Assembly (NCBI RefSeq): GCF_965363235.1
Contig: NC_134839.1
Coordinates: 82,175,410 to 82,239,409 of the forward strand
Direction of reading: 5' to 3'
DNA length: 64,000 nt
Source of the DNA: Mytilus galloprovincialis
Lineage: Eukaryota > Mollusca > Bivalvia > Mytilida > Mytilidae
This document shows positions 26,301 to 41,300 of the stretch, in pieces. Within the stretch, counting starts at the first letter, position 1. Each line of letters begins with the position of its first letter. The notes under the pieces were generated by a model. The model saw only the letters and a program-made list of their open reading frames with translations, did not search any database and had not been told where the DNA came from. The position numbers and the translations under genes were made by a program.

Positions 26301-29300
26301 GTGTTTGGACAAGGCTTCATGTTGAAGGTCGAACTTTGACCAATATTTTTTTTAAATTTTTTTATACATTGTGACTTGGATGGATAGTTTTCTTATTGAC
26401 AATCATATTACTGCTTCCTAATTATACCTAATTATACCTATGTAAACGTTAAGTTAGGCACAGTATAATCCAAATAATTTCGTTTATGATTTATTTAAAG
26501 TCTTAATAATTTTACAGGGTGATCCTGGCAACCATATAAGAGCAACTGTTACCGATATGGATATAAGCAATAACAACAATGCTTGTTATCATTGGATAGA
26601 AATGGTTTATGGCCTTCTTGCCAACAAAGGTCCAGAGTAAGTTGTGTAATATATATGCATGAAACAAAATCATATAAGAAAATTGTTTATATAGTTGAAT
26701 TAAAAGTGAAATTAAAAAGATATTCAAACTTACACATTTTCAAAGAGAATCTTACAAAGAGGCATAATACAGTCACAGTCAAATACCTATCGTTTAGAAT
26801 GTTATACACGTGAAAAATTATGTATTAACCTTCGTTTTGACCTTCCAACTTTTATGATCATTGCAGGTATATAAACTACTGCTGTAATAATTGCCTGACA
26901 GTTTTAAAATTATTTGTTTAACGTCTGATACTACAATTTCTAAATTTATTGTGCTGAAAACAGTGTTTTTTTTTAGGCGATGCGGTACTACGGACCATGA
27001 AGTCTGGGATACATCTTCCGACGGAGAAATGAATACAATGATCATAAAATTTAACAGCTTTGTAGGAAGTGATAAGGCTGCCTCCCGTGGTTTCAATATT
27101 ACATTAGAATTAATTGGAACAGGTCGGTTAAAAGTATATAAATATTAGTATTCGTGTAATGTTTTTGTAGCTGCTGTCAAGTTGTTTATTATTTTAAAGA
27201 ATGCAATTCGTGTCTTTATATGATGTTGTTTAAAAAATTATTTTTTTGTATATGCGTATTATAGTATAATAAGATTATCTAAAAGCCACAGCCAGTATGC
27301 ATGATGTATTATTTTTTCTAGTATTGTGTAAAGGTATGAACTAAACAGGTAGGTGAAAACCTGCTAAACGAGGAACTATTCTCAAAATGATAATGAAAAT
27401 TTTGTTTTGTAAAGTAAGGCTTAGCATCTTTGAAAACAGTCAATTTTTAATTTTGAAGTTTGTATAGGCTTGAAACTTCTTAGTAAATCAAGATATATAA
27501 AACAAAGAAAGATGTTGTATGATTGCCAATGCGACAACTGTCCACAAGAGACCAAAATGACACAGACATTAACAACTATAGGTCACTGTACGGATATGTC
27601 TATTCGTCTTTTGGTAAGTTTGCTGCATTTCACATGAAGATGTGGCATTTTAAGAAAAAAAAATAAACTGCTGAATGATAAATCAGGTGAATGGTTGTCA
27701 CTCTTTTTGGGAATAACTTCTCATTTGGCGGTATATACCCAACATGCAGAACAGACTTCAAATAAATTAAGATTTAAGATTTGTACCTACCACTACAGGG
27801 AGATAACTCTGTAAAATCAGCTACGTTTTTGATCACGTTGTATTGTTAAGGAAATATCAAGCTTCTCAATGATAAAAATTTGTGTATGTCAAACTGATAT
27901 GTATCAACCATTGTTTTCCTGAGAAAGTGATTGTTTCAAGCTTTTTGAAATTCTTATATTTTTTCACAAATTTCATGACAATTAAACGAGCCAAATTAAT
28001 TTAAGTCAAGGTGCTGGTACCAATCTTAAATTTATGTCGAACCGTATAGTATTAGTCAAGAGGTTTGAAGAAATACATACATGTTTAGTAAAAGCTCATT
28101 TTAATTACATCGACATTATTAGTTGTTGGAAAGTGTAATGAAAATGTTTAGTTCATCTTTTACAAAATGAGACAGACATAAAAAAAAGGGAGAATAAAGA
28201 AAAAGCAGTATATTCCGATTCAATCAGCGCTAAATTATTAACGATTTATTTCTAAACGATGTTCTCATAAAGCAAGAATCTTGAAATCTGATAGGTTAAA
28301 GTCATGTTTAAAATAACCCCCCAATCTAGCGAAGCTAAACTAATATATATCTTGCTAAAACAAATTTGCTGAATATATTTACAACCGGAGTGAAAATAAA
28401 TCTATAACGCGCAGGAATATAAAATGATACATTTACATTAATTTCTATGAAATAATATTCGAAAAGTACTTATTATATATAAGAAATAAACAATGTTACA
28501 ATGCAAATTGTTAGTGTAATCATTAAAGGCATGATCCAAAGGTTCACTAAGCTTTTAAGCATTTGTGATTTGATAAACTTTACACTAAAAATTGTGTATC
28601 GCGGTAATGATGTCTATCATCTTCATGGCAGGTGTATCTCTTTCTTAACACATCTAATCCAATTAATATGTATTTATGAAGCCGGTTTAACTCACCATTT
28701 TCTCTAAAAAGATCAGATGTATGCGAATCTGATAATCGCAATACGCTTAAAATATCCGCATCCGTAAACTCTAGCAAAAAGTAAAATAACAAAAACTAAA
28801 ATACTGAACTCCGAGAAAAATTCAAAACGGAAAATCGCTAATGGCAAACCTAAACGACAAAACACATCAAAAGGACAACATCTGTCCTATTCCTGACCTG
28901 GTACAGGTATTCTTAAATGTAGAAAATGGTGGACTGAATCTGGTCTTATAGCAGTAAACATCTCACTTATACGACAGTCCCATCGATTTCTATTATATAT
29001 ATAACGATGCGTGTGTCAGCTACCTTTTGGAAAGTCTCAGGTTAACTTTTATAGTAGCTTATCGCATGTACAATATAAGTATGCTGATTTTATATATTTC
29101 ATTTCAAATTGGTTGACGCATGTTACATTGGATTATAAATGAAATGGCAAACACTACTGCATTCCGTGCGAATAGTCCAGTGTATGTTAAAAATGATTTG
29201 TATGTGTGGTTTTTTATTTTTACAGTCGGTGTTTTGGTCAACAATAAGATATACAACGATAAATATTCATGGTTTAATTTCTGATGGCATGATAATCTAA

Positions 29301-32300
29301 CAAGGTTCCAATTTTTGAAAGTGAATATCTAGCAGTCAGGTTTTTTAACACTCATTACAATAATCAAAGATATTTATAAATGTTATTATTATTTATAGGA
29401 TGTGAGAAGAATCCGTGTGTTCATGGCTCGTGTTACAGTCCAATGAATTCAAACAGCTATACCTGTACATGCACCCAGGGATTTATTGGAACTAACTGCG
29501 ACGTACCTTCAGGTTTGAAATAAACATACCATTGTATTTTATACAAAGTCATTATAAACATGATATCGTATCACTGCAATTATTTGATTTCCAGACAAAT
29601 ACTATATTTCCCATATAATATATTATGACATTTTTGTTATCTTGAAAGCGTTTATATCTTATACGAACCCCCCTTTTCTACGAAGTAAAACACAAACCGT
29701 TATATTATTCCATGAGATGTAACTTTTTTTAAATGTTGCAGTTACATTGTAATTAGATTATATACTTATGATTTAGTAAATGATATTTTATTTTATTGTT
29801 AATATATGGACGATAAAATTAGATAAAAAGTCAAATCACAAAATATTGAACTCCGAAAAAAATTCAAAACGGAAAGTTCCTAATCAAATGGCAAAATTAA
29901 TTGATAAAACACATCAAACGAATGGACAGAACTGTCATATGCTTGACTTAGTTCAGGCATTCTCAAATGAAGAAAATGGTGGATTGAACCCGGTTTGAAA
30001 GCGCTAAACATCTCATTTGTACGACAGTCGAATTAAATTTCATCATATTGACTAAGATACGTGAAGAAAATATCTCACATAGGAGTACAACAACACGAAC
30101 CCCACCAAAAACTTGGATGGTGTTCCGGAAAGGGTAAGCAGATCCTGTCCACGTCGTGTTGCTTATGTTATTACAAAGCCGGTAAATAGTTTAATTTGTT
30201 AGGTCACATTCGTGAAAAGGAGATTAACACTGTAAGAAAATGTGTATAATATATCTCCCAATGCATTTGTTAACCACAAAAGAGGCGAACAATAGAAATA
30301 CTATTAATTTTGTATATCCGAAACGCTTGATGCATTTCCCTTCAACCCTATGAGTTATATGACAAAAATGCAGAAGATACTTATATATTGAAGTCTCTTA
30401 AGACAAGTAACTGGTAGTAATTAGGCAAAATAAAACGAAAGATGACGAAAAAAAAGACAAGCAAACAAGACACAAAATAGAAAAATCAGCAATACGAAAT
30501 CACCCAAAACTGGGTATGATTTTAGATGTCTTTTGTGGAGGACTAAGCACATCCTGATTCACACGTGGCATCAGTTATGTACGTCAATTGATGTATCTTC
30601 CGGTGTTGTCAAAATCACGAATTAAAGGAAGGAATTTGAAAATATATTGGGCTCACCATCAGTGAAAACCTCATCGTGACAAACCACATCAACAAGACAA
30701 TCTTCAAAACACTTTGCTTCTTCCATATAAACATGAGTAATGTATTCCAACAACAAAAGTTAACTTCATATTAATTTGTAAGACAACCTCTAGAATATTC
30801 TTCCTCGGCATGGTTTTCTAAATTATCATACACGACATGGATCAGGTACAAAGACGAGCAGTTTGCTTTGTTTAAGTGGCTATAAGGACCAAGCCAGAAA
30901 TGACAGAAATATGCAAAACAGAAGACTGAATGCTTGCTGTAACTATTTGTGTTACACAGTTCATATACCACTGATTACTTGTAAAAAATATTTGCACAAA
31001 TTATAATTTGTAAAACATTAAAACTTGAACACAACATATATAATGCTACAGCTGCATGGTTTTAAAACAATTTATAATTATGTCATATTCTAAAACATAT
31101 TACATCTTTCGGTCTACATATATATTTTTTTATTTTATTTTACAGTGTATTCAATATTCGAGTGTACTGCAGAGATCGATCATATATGTATGTTTGTTCA
31201 ATCCTCTGATGACAAGTTTAACTGGGAGAAAAAATCAGTGAGTAAACATATCAGGTTTTTATTTTATGAATGTTGTTCATCTTTACGATTAAAACCTTTG
31301 AAGTTTAAAAATCAATCGGACATTACATCCATCAATCCCCAATTAAGATAGACAATACGTTTAACGTATGATAGCTTAACATTGTAAAATTAGCAGATGT
31401 TACAACAGAACACACCAGCAGCTAACTACCGATACCCTCGATAGAAATAGAAGTACAAATAAAAACAAAGAACAGCGAACAGCACATGGTTTAAAGACCG
31501 TGACTTTGTGCAGTCAAAAATTTTTAAACGGGTAAAAACCAGACCCATATTGCCTTATTGAGACCAGTCATATGTAATAAATTGAAAAAACATTAAAATA
31601 AGACTTGCAAAGATCAGTTAAAAAAGGTTGACCACTAACTTGATAAGGTTGTGTACCATTTTCTTGCATCTATCTAATTTAAACCTAAGACTTATGTGGT
31701 TTGATTATTTGATTAATTTTTGAATTACTTTTATTTTTTAATTAAAGTACATTAAACCAGTTTTAAAGTGGTATTAGCTGCCGAATACACGTTCAACAAA
31801 ATTGATTCGCAATTTATAACATTCTTAAAAGTTAACCAAAAGTTTTAAAAATCACCATCAACAAGGAAGATATCAACAAATCCTCCGAATGTTGCGATGG
31901 TTCGCTACCTAATTTACAATCGACATGAACTCCAAAAAGCGTTGAACATGTTTCTCCGTTATGAAATATAGATCCCGATAAAATTACACGTGCATGGAAT
32001 CAATGTTCTGCCTATGCTATTGTTCCTATATTTTGTCAAATCTTATATCATTGAAAAGAATGTAAACCATAGTGTTTCCTTTATAAGAACGAGGTTTTGC
32101 TCACTTTAACCTTACTGCTACCTATGTTCACTTTTTCATGTGACGCTACATACACTTATAATTATAAGTTCATGCGCAATTGATTTCCAACGAAGGTCAT
32201 ATTAATGGTCGGAGCTATTACTAGTCACGTGAGGCCTATTAAATATCTTGCAATCTTTTATACATGTTGAGCAAGTATTTAGTAGTTAGTTACACAGTCA

Positions 32301-35300
32301 ACATCGAAGCTCTTGTCCATTTTGTAGTCGACTGCATGGTTCATTGACAATTTACTATTCGCTCACTCTTTGAATGTTTTTTTGTTTGTTTTGGAAAATA
32401 AGTTTTGTTGCATTTTATGCACTATTAAAGATCTCGCATTTTACTTATAGGTACCTGCCTTTATGAAACATTTCGAGTAATTTAGTGAAACGTGCAGTTC
32501 GGGTTCACTATGTTGAACACAGTTGTATTCCATTCACGAGGACGGTTGTTCCCTAGTCTATAAATATTTCTACTTTTCTTCAGGGTAAAGCGACGTTTTA
32601 TGAAATTAGTGGATTTGAGGGTGTTGCTGGTCCAGGTGGTGCAAAAGAAGGATTTGTATATTTATATACAAAGAAATCAAGTCAAAGGTCAACGGGTGAT
32701 GATGCAGTTATGTCTACTGAAATATCTTTTCCAAGTGAGAGCTCTTTTAATACTTTCTTCTTTTGCTTGATTGTTAGTTGACAGGTAGAATACTTGTAGA
32801 AACCCAAGTCAAAGAAAAACGAAGAAAATTCAAATAGATGATATTGACTAAAATAAAAACGAAACATAATAAATTTCATGAATTTTATGAAAGCTAATGT
32901 ATAAAAAAAACTAAGTTCCTTTATAATCTTAAAATTTATTAACGGACAATATTAAAAAGTTTTATAACAATCCCTTATAATCTAAAATCTAAGGATTTCT
33001 CTGGTGATCCTTTTATAGACGTTGTTATCTGTCTTAAAATAAGATTAAGATTGATCATAAGTATATAATTTTTTAGACAATATTTTCTTATAATTTGTCA
33101 AATTGAAGATTTTACTAAGGTTTTTTTCAAAAATGTAATAAGGGAATGTGTTACCGTGCTATTTTTTAGGCTATGAGTCGTAAAAAATTGCCTAAATCTG
33201 GTTAGATTGTTCATGAAAAAATACATTTATGTGTATAAAAAATATATTTGGAGATAGAATTTTGAAATAAATTGTAAGAAGATAGGTTGTATTATATGTT
33301 CTAAGAAAATAAAAAGACAAAATGATATCACCGAAGACTTGTCTTGCTATAAGTAAAAATAAAAAAAATTCCTAATAGACCAGTTTATTTTTTTTTAATT
33401 AAAGATTTATCTCCCCTTAAATGGCTTTTTGAAAAAATTATTTTTAAAACCAAAAGAGTTAAATGATATTTGCTTAAATATTTTGCATACTGCAATAAAT
33501 AACCAAGTTTTCTTTAAATTGATAAGCAGTCTCACCATTACATTGCAAATCTGTCTCCAGATTTGCAGATTGGGGCAAAAAACTAGACTGATTTTGTACT
33601 GCGATTGTACAATCCAAGATCCATAGAGCACCTTTAAATTGTGATGAACTTATCCCCATTTGAAATATCAAAACATGCGTTAAGAGTTTGTTTTTTTGTA
33701 ATTATTTTATTTTTGATGATGAAACATGTGAAATTACATACTACAGTATTCGATGCGTTAAGAGTTAGTTTGGACAGACTTCAGGTATTCAGGTAAATCT
33801 TGTTGCAATTCAAAAACTAACAAGGAATTTAAACCTTGTATTTTGTGATGGTGGTTATATAATCAAAAGAGAATACATATTGTTACTTATGTCCTAAATA
33901 CTCTTCAACTTTGTACTTATTAGGCCTTTATAACTTTTATTGAATGTAGTTTCAATGATGAGTCGTTTAAAGACGAATCGCATGTTTGTCGTATAAAATT
34001 TCAATCCGGTAATACATGACGAGTCTATTTGACATAATTTGTCTAATAAAATGAAATTCAACAAATACCTGGATGTGTATGTATTATATTTCCAAGACTC
34101 TTGGAATTAATCAGATAGGATAGAGTTTACATTTTATTCATTCGCATCAATATTACTCTCAATGAACTTTTCGACTTTTTTGCTTGATAGAGGTCGAGCG
34201 ATGTTTGTCTTTCTGGTATCACATGCGCAGTTATTATCCATTAAATATGGGGACATTACGGATTACAATGACAGATAATACTGGAAATGAAACGTTATTG
34301 TTTACCCGATCGGGTGATCAGGGCGAAAAATGGTTACAAGCAAAAGTAGACATACCAGCTGTTGATAATTTGAAGGTATGTAAAATGTTACTTCCCTTTC
34401 AATTATAAAGATCTGTTACTCATGGCTTTTAAACAGGATAATAAAGATATATGGTATATAAAAGCTTATGGTATATACCATGGGCAACTATGAGACAACT
34501 ATCCAAAAAACATCGACGGACAAAGAAGTTCGAAAATAAACAAATGTCGCTGTACGGCCTTTTATAATGAACAAATTAAAGTTACATTGTATGATATGAT
34601 TTAGACAGCCCTGAGATAATAATGTAAAAAAATCGAAAGAAAAAAAAAAACATGAGACCGAATTTAAACAAAGGCCATTGACCTAGGATATTCGCATAAA
34701 GACGTACGTATGCAATGGTAAAACAAAATTTTAACAGACTTTTTGACTATGTTTGTCTGTATGTTTGCAAACAATTGATACGTGGAGTTTCAGTCTGTTA
34801 AATATATACTGTGATTTGATTGAACAATAAAAATTGACATACAATGTGGAACTTAACCTTGTAATGAAGTTTATGTTTATTGTCAAATCAAAATACCAGT
34901 ATAAAGGAAACAGAATGAAACAGACAATCTACCTGTTGTTTACAAACATAAAAACAAACATAGCAAGCAAGTTGGTCAAAGGTTTGCTTTGCATGGTGTT
35001 ATAAAAAAGCTGTAAACATACTAAAATGCAGTCGAAAAGTGCTTAGTTCGTCAATTATTTCGCGGATTAAGTTACCTTTAATACATGAAATATTGTTGAT
35101 AGATAATGTTTAAACTCTATGTATGTTTTCTAAAACGAACACATATCTGAACCTGATCCCAGGGTCATCAGAGATTCGTATAGGAATGCACTAACCTTAT
35201 AAACAAGACTGTCACAATGAATAATAAGAAAACACGTTATCGATTTTTGCCATACATGTATTAATCGAAATATTTTGTTTTGTTTGTTTTTGTATATTTT

Positions 35301-38300
35301 TATGCCCCATTTATGGGCATTATATTTCTGGTCCGTGCGTCCGTTCGTTCGTGCGAATGGGGCATTCATGTACTATGGCTAAATCCGTTTTTTTGTGTGT
35401 TTTTGTTAATTCAATTATGAAAGAGTTTGTGCTATAATTCGTTAAGTTTAACAATTTTTAATGCTAACGCACAACTTTAGCATCGACCTATTGGGCGTTT
35501 AATTCTGACTGTTCGCAAACGTAGCAGTAATGATACATTTGTGGCATCATCTGAATAACTATGTTATAAGGAAAATTTACACTAATAAGGGAAAGGAAAA
35601 CGGTCACCAATTGACCCCTTCCACCTTAGTTATATCCATTTAAAGACGAGTGTATCCACTTTCGAAATAGTTAATTATTTTAAAAGAAACATTGGGACTT
35701 TAGACAGCCACATATTATCCGTACGAACATATCTATAAATAATCAATATGTCCTCATAGTGTCTATTGCATCCCCAAAGCTGTGTGTTCCCAAATTTTAT
35801 AAACAAGTTCTGAGAGGATCAGACCTTGTAACAATCTCTTAGCGATCACAATATGCAAATGCTGTTTAAGATTTTAATGTTGCATATTGTTTGCAGAAAT
35901 TCTAATTTCTGGATGTATTTAGAGGTTTTGCTATACTTTCTTGTGCTTGAAGACTCGATATCAAAAGCATTTGCCAGAATTATTATTCCTTACAGATTAC
36001 AATTAACGGGACGATAGGGATTGAGTGGATGGTAGAAATGGCTCTAGATGGAATATTCTTGGTTCCTGGTACCTGTGGTTAGTATGACTTCGTTATAAGA
36101 AAAAGGATCCAACTATATTAGGTTCGAGTACACAGTTATTGTCCTTTGATTTTCGTTTTCCACAAATATAGTCCCTAGTGTGGACAGTGTGTTACTTGCC
36201 ATTTTTTTTATACCCCTTCCAAAGTTATTTTCTCATGTTTTATGTTTCAAATAGCAAGTAGGGGGATGAAATTTCACTTTAAAAAAAAATGGGTCATGCA
36301 TTTAAAAGTCAAGTAGGGATTTGGTCCAGCTAAAAAGTGTGAAAAAATAGCATTTCGGAAGCTGTCAAAAGATTTCAAGACCCTCAAACATAAAATTGTC
36401 CACATTTTGAGTTAGAGCTGATGAAGTTTTCTATAAATTTGATATTATAATTTATCCCATAAGTAGTACAACACCCTTTGAAAATATAATGGAGAAAGCG
36501 CAGGTTGGATTTTTTAATTTTCCTTAATTGTCTAAAAGAAATGCACTAAGAAATAACTATGGTCTCGGACCATATCATTTTCAAAGCTAATCTGGAGTAT
36601 AGGAATCAGGAGAAAAGTGGCATATAACAAACAAAGCTAGAGGGAATGCACAATAACCGAATCTAATTTAACATCATTTGTAATATCTTAGTTGTATTGT
36701 AATTAGAGGTAAATAAATAGTAAAGGATATATAGGACTCGACACATTAAAGGCTGGCAAAATTGGTATTATGCCTGGAATGTCATTATCATGTTAATTTA
36801 CTCGTTTTAGTTTGACCTAGATAATTGTTTCGAGTTATGTATATATATATATGCTTCCGTATTTGCTATGAAAAGCTTCATTATACAAATTGGATATTTG
36901 TTAAATATACCTTTAATTAGTTTGTAAGTTTCTTTCTAGTTGATCTACTTCTACAGACTTTGTGGTCCTTTGACATTCTATATGATGTCTTTGAAATGTT
37001 TTAACACTTTCTTTAAAACGTTTCAATCTTTAAATTGTTAGTCTAAAAAAATTGTAAACTATTAAAAGACATCTGTAATCCACACTTGTATTTAATATCT
37101 CAACTGTATTGGCAACATTTTTTTACCTTTGACATAAAAGTTCAGTCTATACCTTCCGCACAATTGAATGCAATATCTTCATGTTATGTTCCAACATATC
37201 CAATCATCGATGTCTGTCGAAAAAGTGGCATTGTACTGCATGTGATATACATTCAGAATGTTAGTTCATGTTAAAAAGAATGTTGTTTTTTTTAAGGAAA
37301 ATTGATTTTTACCTGCTTTTTTTATATTTGTAGCTCCCTTTAATCGAGGAGCCAGCGTGAGCTTTCGTCAACACTTTTCCTAAATCACCGTTTGTCATCT
37401 GTTCAATTTATAAAAAATCATCTCCTCTGAAACTACTGTATCAAATTTAACAAAGATCACTGGGTATTTAGATTCGAAGAAAATGTGTCTGATGACAACG
37501 TTTGCAAACAAGCATGGCAAACATGGCTTATAATACAAAAACTGTTCACAATCATGAGATCTACAATATTTTCATACGACTACGTGTAGAGTTGAACAAG
37601 AATGATTCCGATTTTTATTTAAAAAGAAAATTGTGAATTCTATCTCAAAAACTATAACTGAAAGGCAGTAACTTCGAATTTTAAAAAAGGACAAGACAAG
37701 ATCCACGAATAATTCTAAGTGCAATTTTCATTTTGAAAGCTATAAAAGATAGATAGATATTTTAAACAGAAGAAAAGACCAGAAGGACAAAATCTACCAA
37801 TAAACTAGTATGACCGTAATTGTAAGTGGACAACATACATAAGTTATGGTCTGTGATGGCAATTTTCCTAAAATAGATGCAAAAAAAAGAGGAAATTTTC
37901 ATTACTTTTGCTTATTTGTGCTTTATTTTTACGTCATTGATCTGATTTTATTTTGAAAAAAATAATATTTCTATTTTCACTTCAATGTATGTGAATTTTA
38001 CAGCAAGTCCTTTGTCAACACCCGCTCCAACTAAACTAACTACAACAGCTACTTCGACCACAACAACCACTCCGACCACAACAACTACTCCAACAACAAC
38101 AACTACTCCGACCACAACAACTACTCCGATCACAACTACTACGACTACAACAACTACTCCAACCGCAACAACTACACCGAGCACAACAACTTCTCCAACC
38201 ACAACAACTACTCCTACCACAACAACTACTCCGACCACAACGACTACTCCGACCACTACTATTCCGACTAGAACAACAACTCCGTCCACAACAACTACTC

Positions 38301-41300
38301 CAACCACAACAACTACTCCGACCACAACAACCACTCCGACCACTACTACTCCGACTACAACAACAACTCCGGCCATAACAACTACTCCAACCACAACAAC
38401 CACTCCGACCACAACAACTACTCCGTCCACAACAACTACACCGACCACAACAACTACTCCAACAACAACTACTCCGACCACAACTACTCCGATCACAACT
38501 ACTACGACTACAACAACTACTCCGACCACAACAACAACAGCGAGCACAACAACTTCTCCGACCACAACAACTACTCCTACCACAACAACTACTCCGACCA
38601 CAACGACTACTCCGACCACTACTACTCCGACTACAACAACAACTCCGGCCACAACAACTACTCCAACCACAACAACTACTCCGACCACAACAACCACTCC
38701 GACCACAACAACTTCTCCGACCACAACAACTACAACGACCACAACAATTTCTCCGACCACAACAACTTCTCCTACCACAACAACTTCATATGGCACAACA
38801 ACTTCTCCGACCACAACGACAACATGTGTTCCTACATGTGACAAAGGTATAATGAAGTGGCATCGACGGAAATGTGGATGTAGTGTTTTATTATTTTACT
38901 TATCATTTTATGATATTCTTGTATGCCTCTTCTCAATCATCTCATGAGACATTTTGAAGGATTTTTCACATATAGTGTATGCATCCTTTTTTTTTCTTTT
39001 TCGGAGTATTTTATATTCAGCTAATACTAAGTTAACTAGAATACTTGAATCTTTGCTGGGAGATTATGACTAGTTCGATTTAAAAAAAAGGAATTGTATC
39101 AACGAGTTGATCTCATCTGCTTTCTATTTATAATAAATGACTCTGAACTCAATATTTTAAAAGAAGGAAACATTAAAAGCACGGGTCAAAATGTATCTTG
39201 TTGATTGAGCTAAGCAATCGGTGTCATATAGTTGATCAAATACTGGGAAGCGGAGGGGTTTCACGAAAAAAAATATACACAGACTGTATGTCTGCCTTTT
39301 TTCTCTTCAGTTATTGAATGTGGATTTGAACAAGGACAAACATGTGCATTCAAAAATACTAATGGCGACGACTTCGACTGGACTTTAGAAAAATCCGTAA
39401 GTGTTGTTTAGAAGCAAATAATGAATATTTCTCTACGTATAATTTAATTTTTGATGTACTGCGTCTTCTGATTGGGTGACGTTTTTTTGTTGATCAACTC
39501 ATTGACATAATTTAGTCATGTGACCATAACGTCATCAACTTTTTTTCATGGTTTACTCTGGTTTAAAATGGAATTTAGAATTAAATTATAAGAAATAACT
39601 TTAATATTTTATTTGTCTATTCGAAATAACATGAAAAATGTAGAGCACACCTTAATTAACATGCTACGCGGGTTATTCAGTGTGCACCACAGTTTTTATG
39701 TTATTTTTTCATAGACAGAAAGATATATTACAGTTATTCCTTTATTATATCACATAGTTCTGCTATTAGATTTGTGATCGTCATAGTGTCATTAATGTAC
39801 AACAACTGCTAATTTTTACTGAAATTGGACATTCTTAGTTTTTTTTTTAGTTTAAACATATTCATTTATAGTGGATTGGGAAATAAGTTTTGCAACTTAT
39901 ATTTATCCCTTTCCACTTTGCGGGTGCGAGTGCTGCCCTGTAGCGGCATTGGCCTGCTCTTTTTCGAAATCTACAAGGGTGTCTTTAACGTGCAAGAGAT
40001 ATGGCTCTCTCTTAACACGGGTCAATCATTTATCGTCCCCTTCCGACGGACTATCATCGTTTCCTCAAGAAACATACTCGCAAATGGTGTCAAGGGAGCG
40101 CCAAAAAGTCAGTCCATGAACTTTTCATCCCAGACGGAAATCGAACCAGGAACATTTGTGTTAGTAGTCCGATGCACTAACCACTACACCACGGCGGCTC
40201 ATTCTTAGAAAATACAAATTCAGGGATTAATTGAATATAATACAATAACATCATCGGCTCATGTTATAAAAAGTGATAAGAATCCTACATAAAAGAGTTT
40301 CAATGAGACTTATCTTTTGGTAAGTATTTTTTATGGCCCCGGTTGTCGGTGCCATATAGTTTTACCCTTGTAATTTCGAAATTCCGTAATTCAGTCATTC
40401 CGTCATTCCGCAACAAACCAATATACGGAGTTTTTTTCTAAACGCCTTCAGATATTGGGATGATTTTTGGTTAGTGAGTTAACCATGATGAGTTACAGAT
40501 CAAGTTTAAGTTTCGTTCCGCTCCGCTAATTTTTGCCGAAATAACGGCCTATGGACTTGTCAAATTATTGAAAATCACGGTTAAACGGACTTTTTTTGTT
40601 AAACGCTTTCAGATATTGGAATGACTTTTGGCATATGAGTTAACCAAGATGTGTTACAGACCAAGTTTAAGTTTTGTTACGCTCGGCTACTTTTTGCCGA
40701 AATTACGGGCTAAGGACTTTGTTAAATTGTTGAAAATCATAGTTATACGGACTTTTTTCTAAACGCTTTCAGATATTGGGCTAATTTTTTATATGTGAGT
40801 TACTCATGATGAGTTACAGATCAAGTTTAAGTTTTATTCCACTCTGCTAACTTTTGTCGAAAATTACAGGCTTTGGACTATGTTAAATTTTTGAAAATCA
40901 CAGTTATACGAACTTTTTTTCTATACGCCTCCAGATTTCGAGCTGATTTTTGATATGTGAGACCACCATCATGTTTGTGTCCACATGTGTTATTGAAAAT
41001 GCAGATTTTCCAACTTTTTGAGACGGGGCCATTCGTGTCGCTTTGACACATCTAGTTTATTATTTTTCTTTTAAAAGAAATAACGTCCTTTCTCAGATTA
41101 CGGTTAATAAGAATAGTCGAAAATATACGGTATTAATCATGACGACGAGGCAGCAATCCAACGAAACAACAAACAAATAAAAAAATATACATTTGAACTA
41201 AAATTGTTAAATGTGTAAATTTGAGTTGATATTAAAAAAGTTGGTAAGTTTGATTATGATGTTAAAAAAAGAAATCGTTAAAACATTTTTCAGCAAGTCC

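Noticed and set aside
37948-38844. 298-codon Val-rich open frame on the - strand
   Set aside because: It is the complement of the Thr-rich coding minisatellite on the + strand. A repeat without stops stays open in several frames.
38004-38846. Regular repeats as a CRISPR-like array
   Set aside because: Continuous 18-nt coding units without spacers, in frame with flanking exons.
40130-40199. A tRNA gene (A and B boxes on the - strand)
   Set aside because: The boxes belong to the SINE head. There is no complete cloverleaf, and the sequence continues into the SINE body and A tail between target duplications.
39825-40208. 127-codon + strand frame in intron 19
   Set aside because: It is the antisense reading of the SINE plus its flanks.
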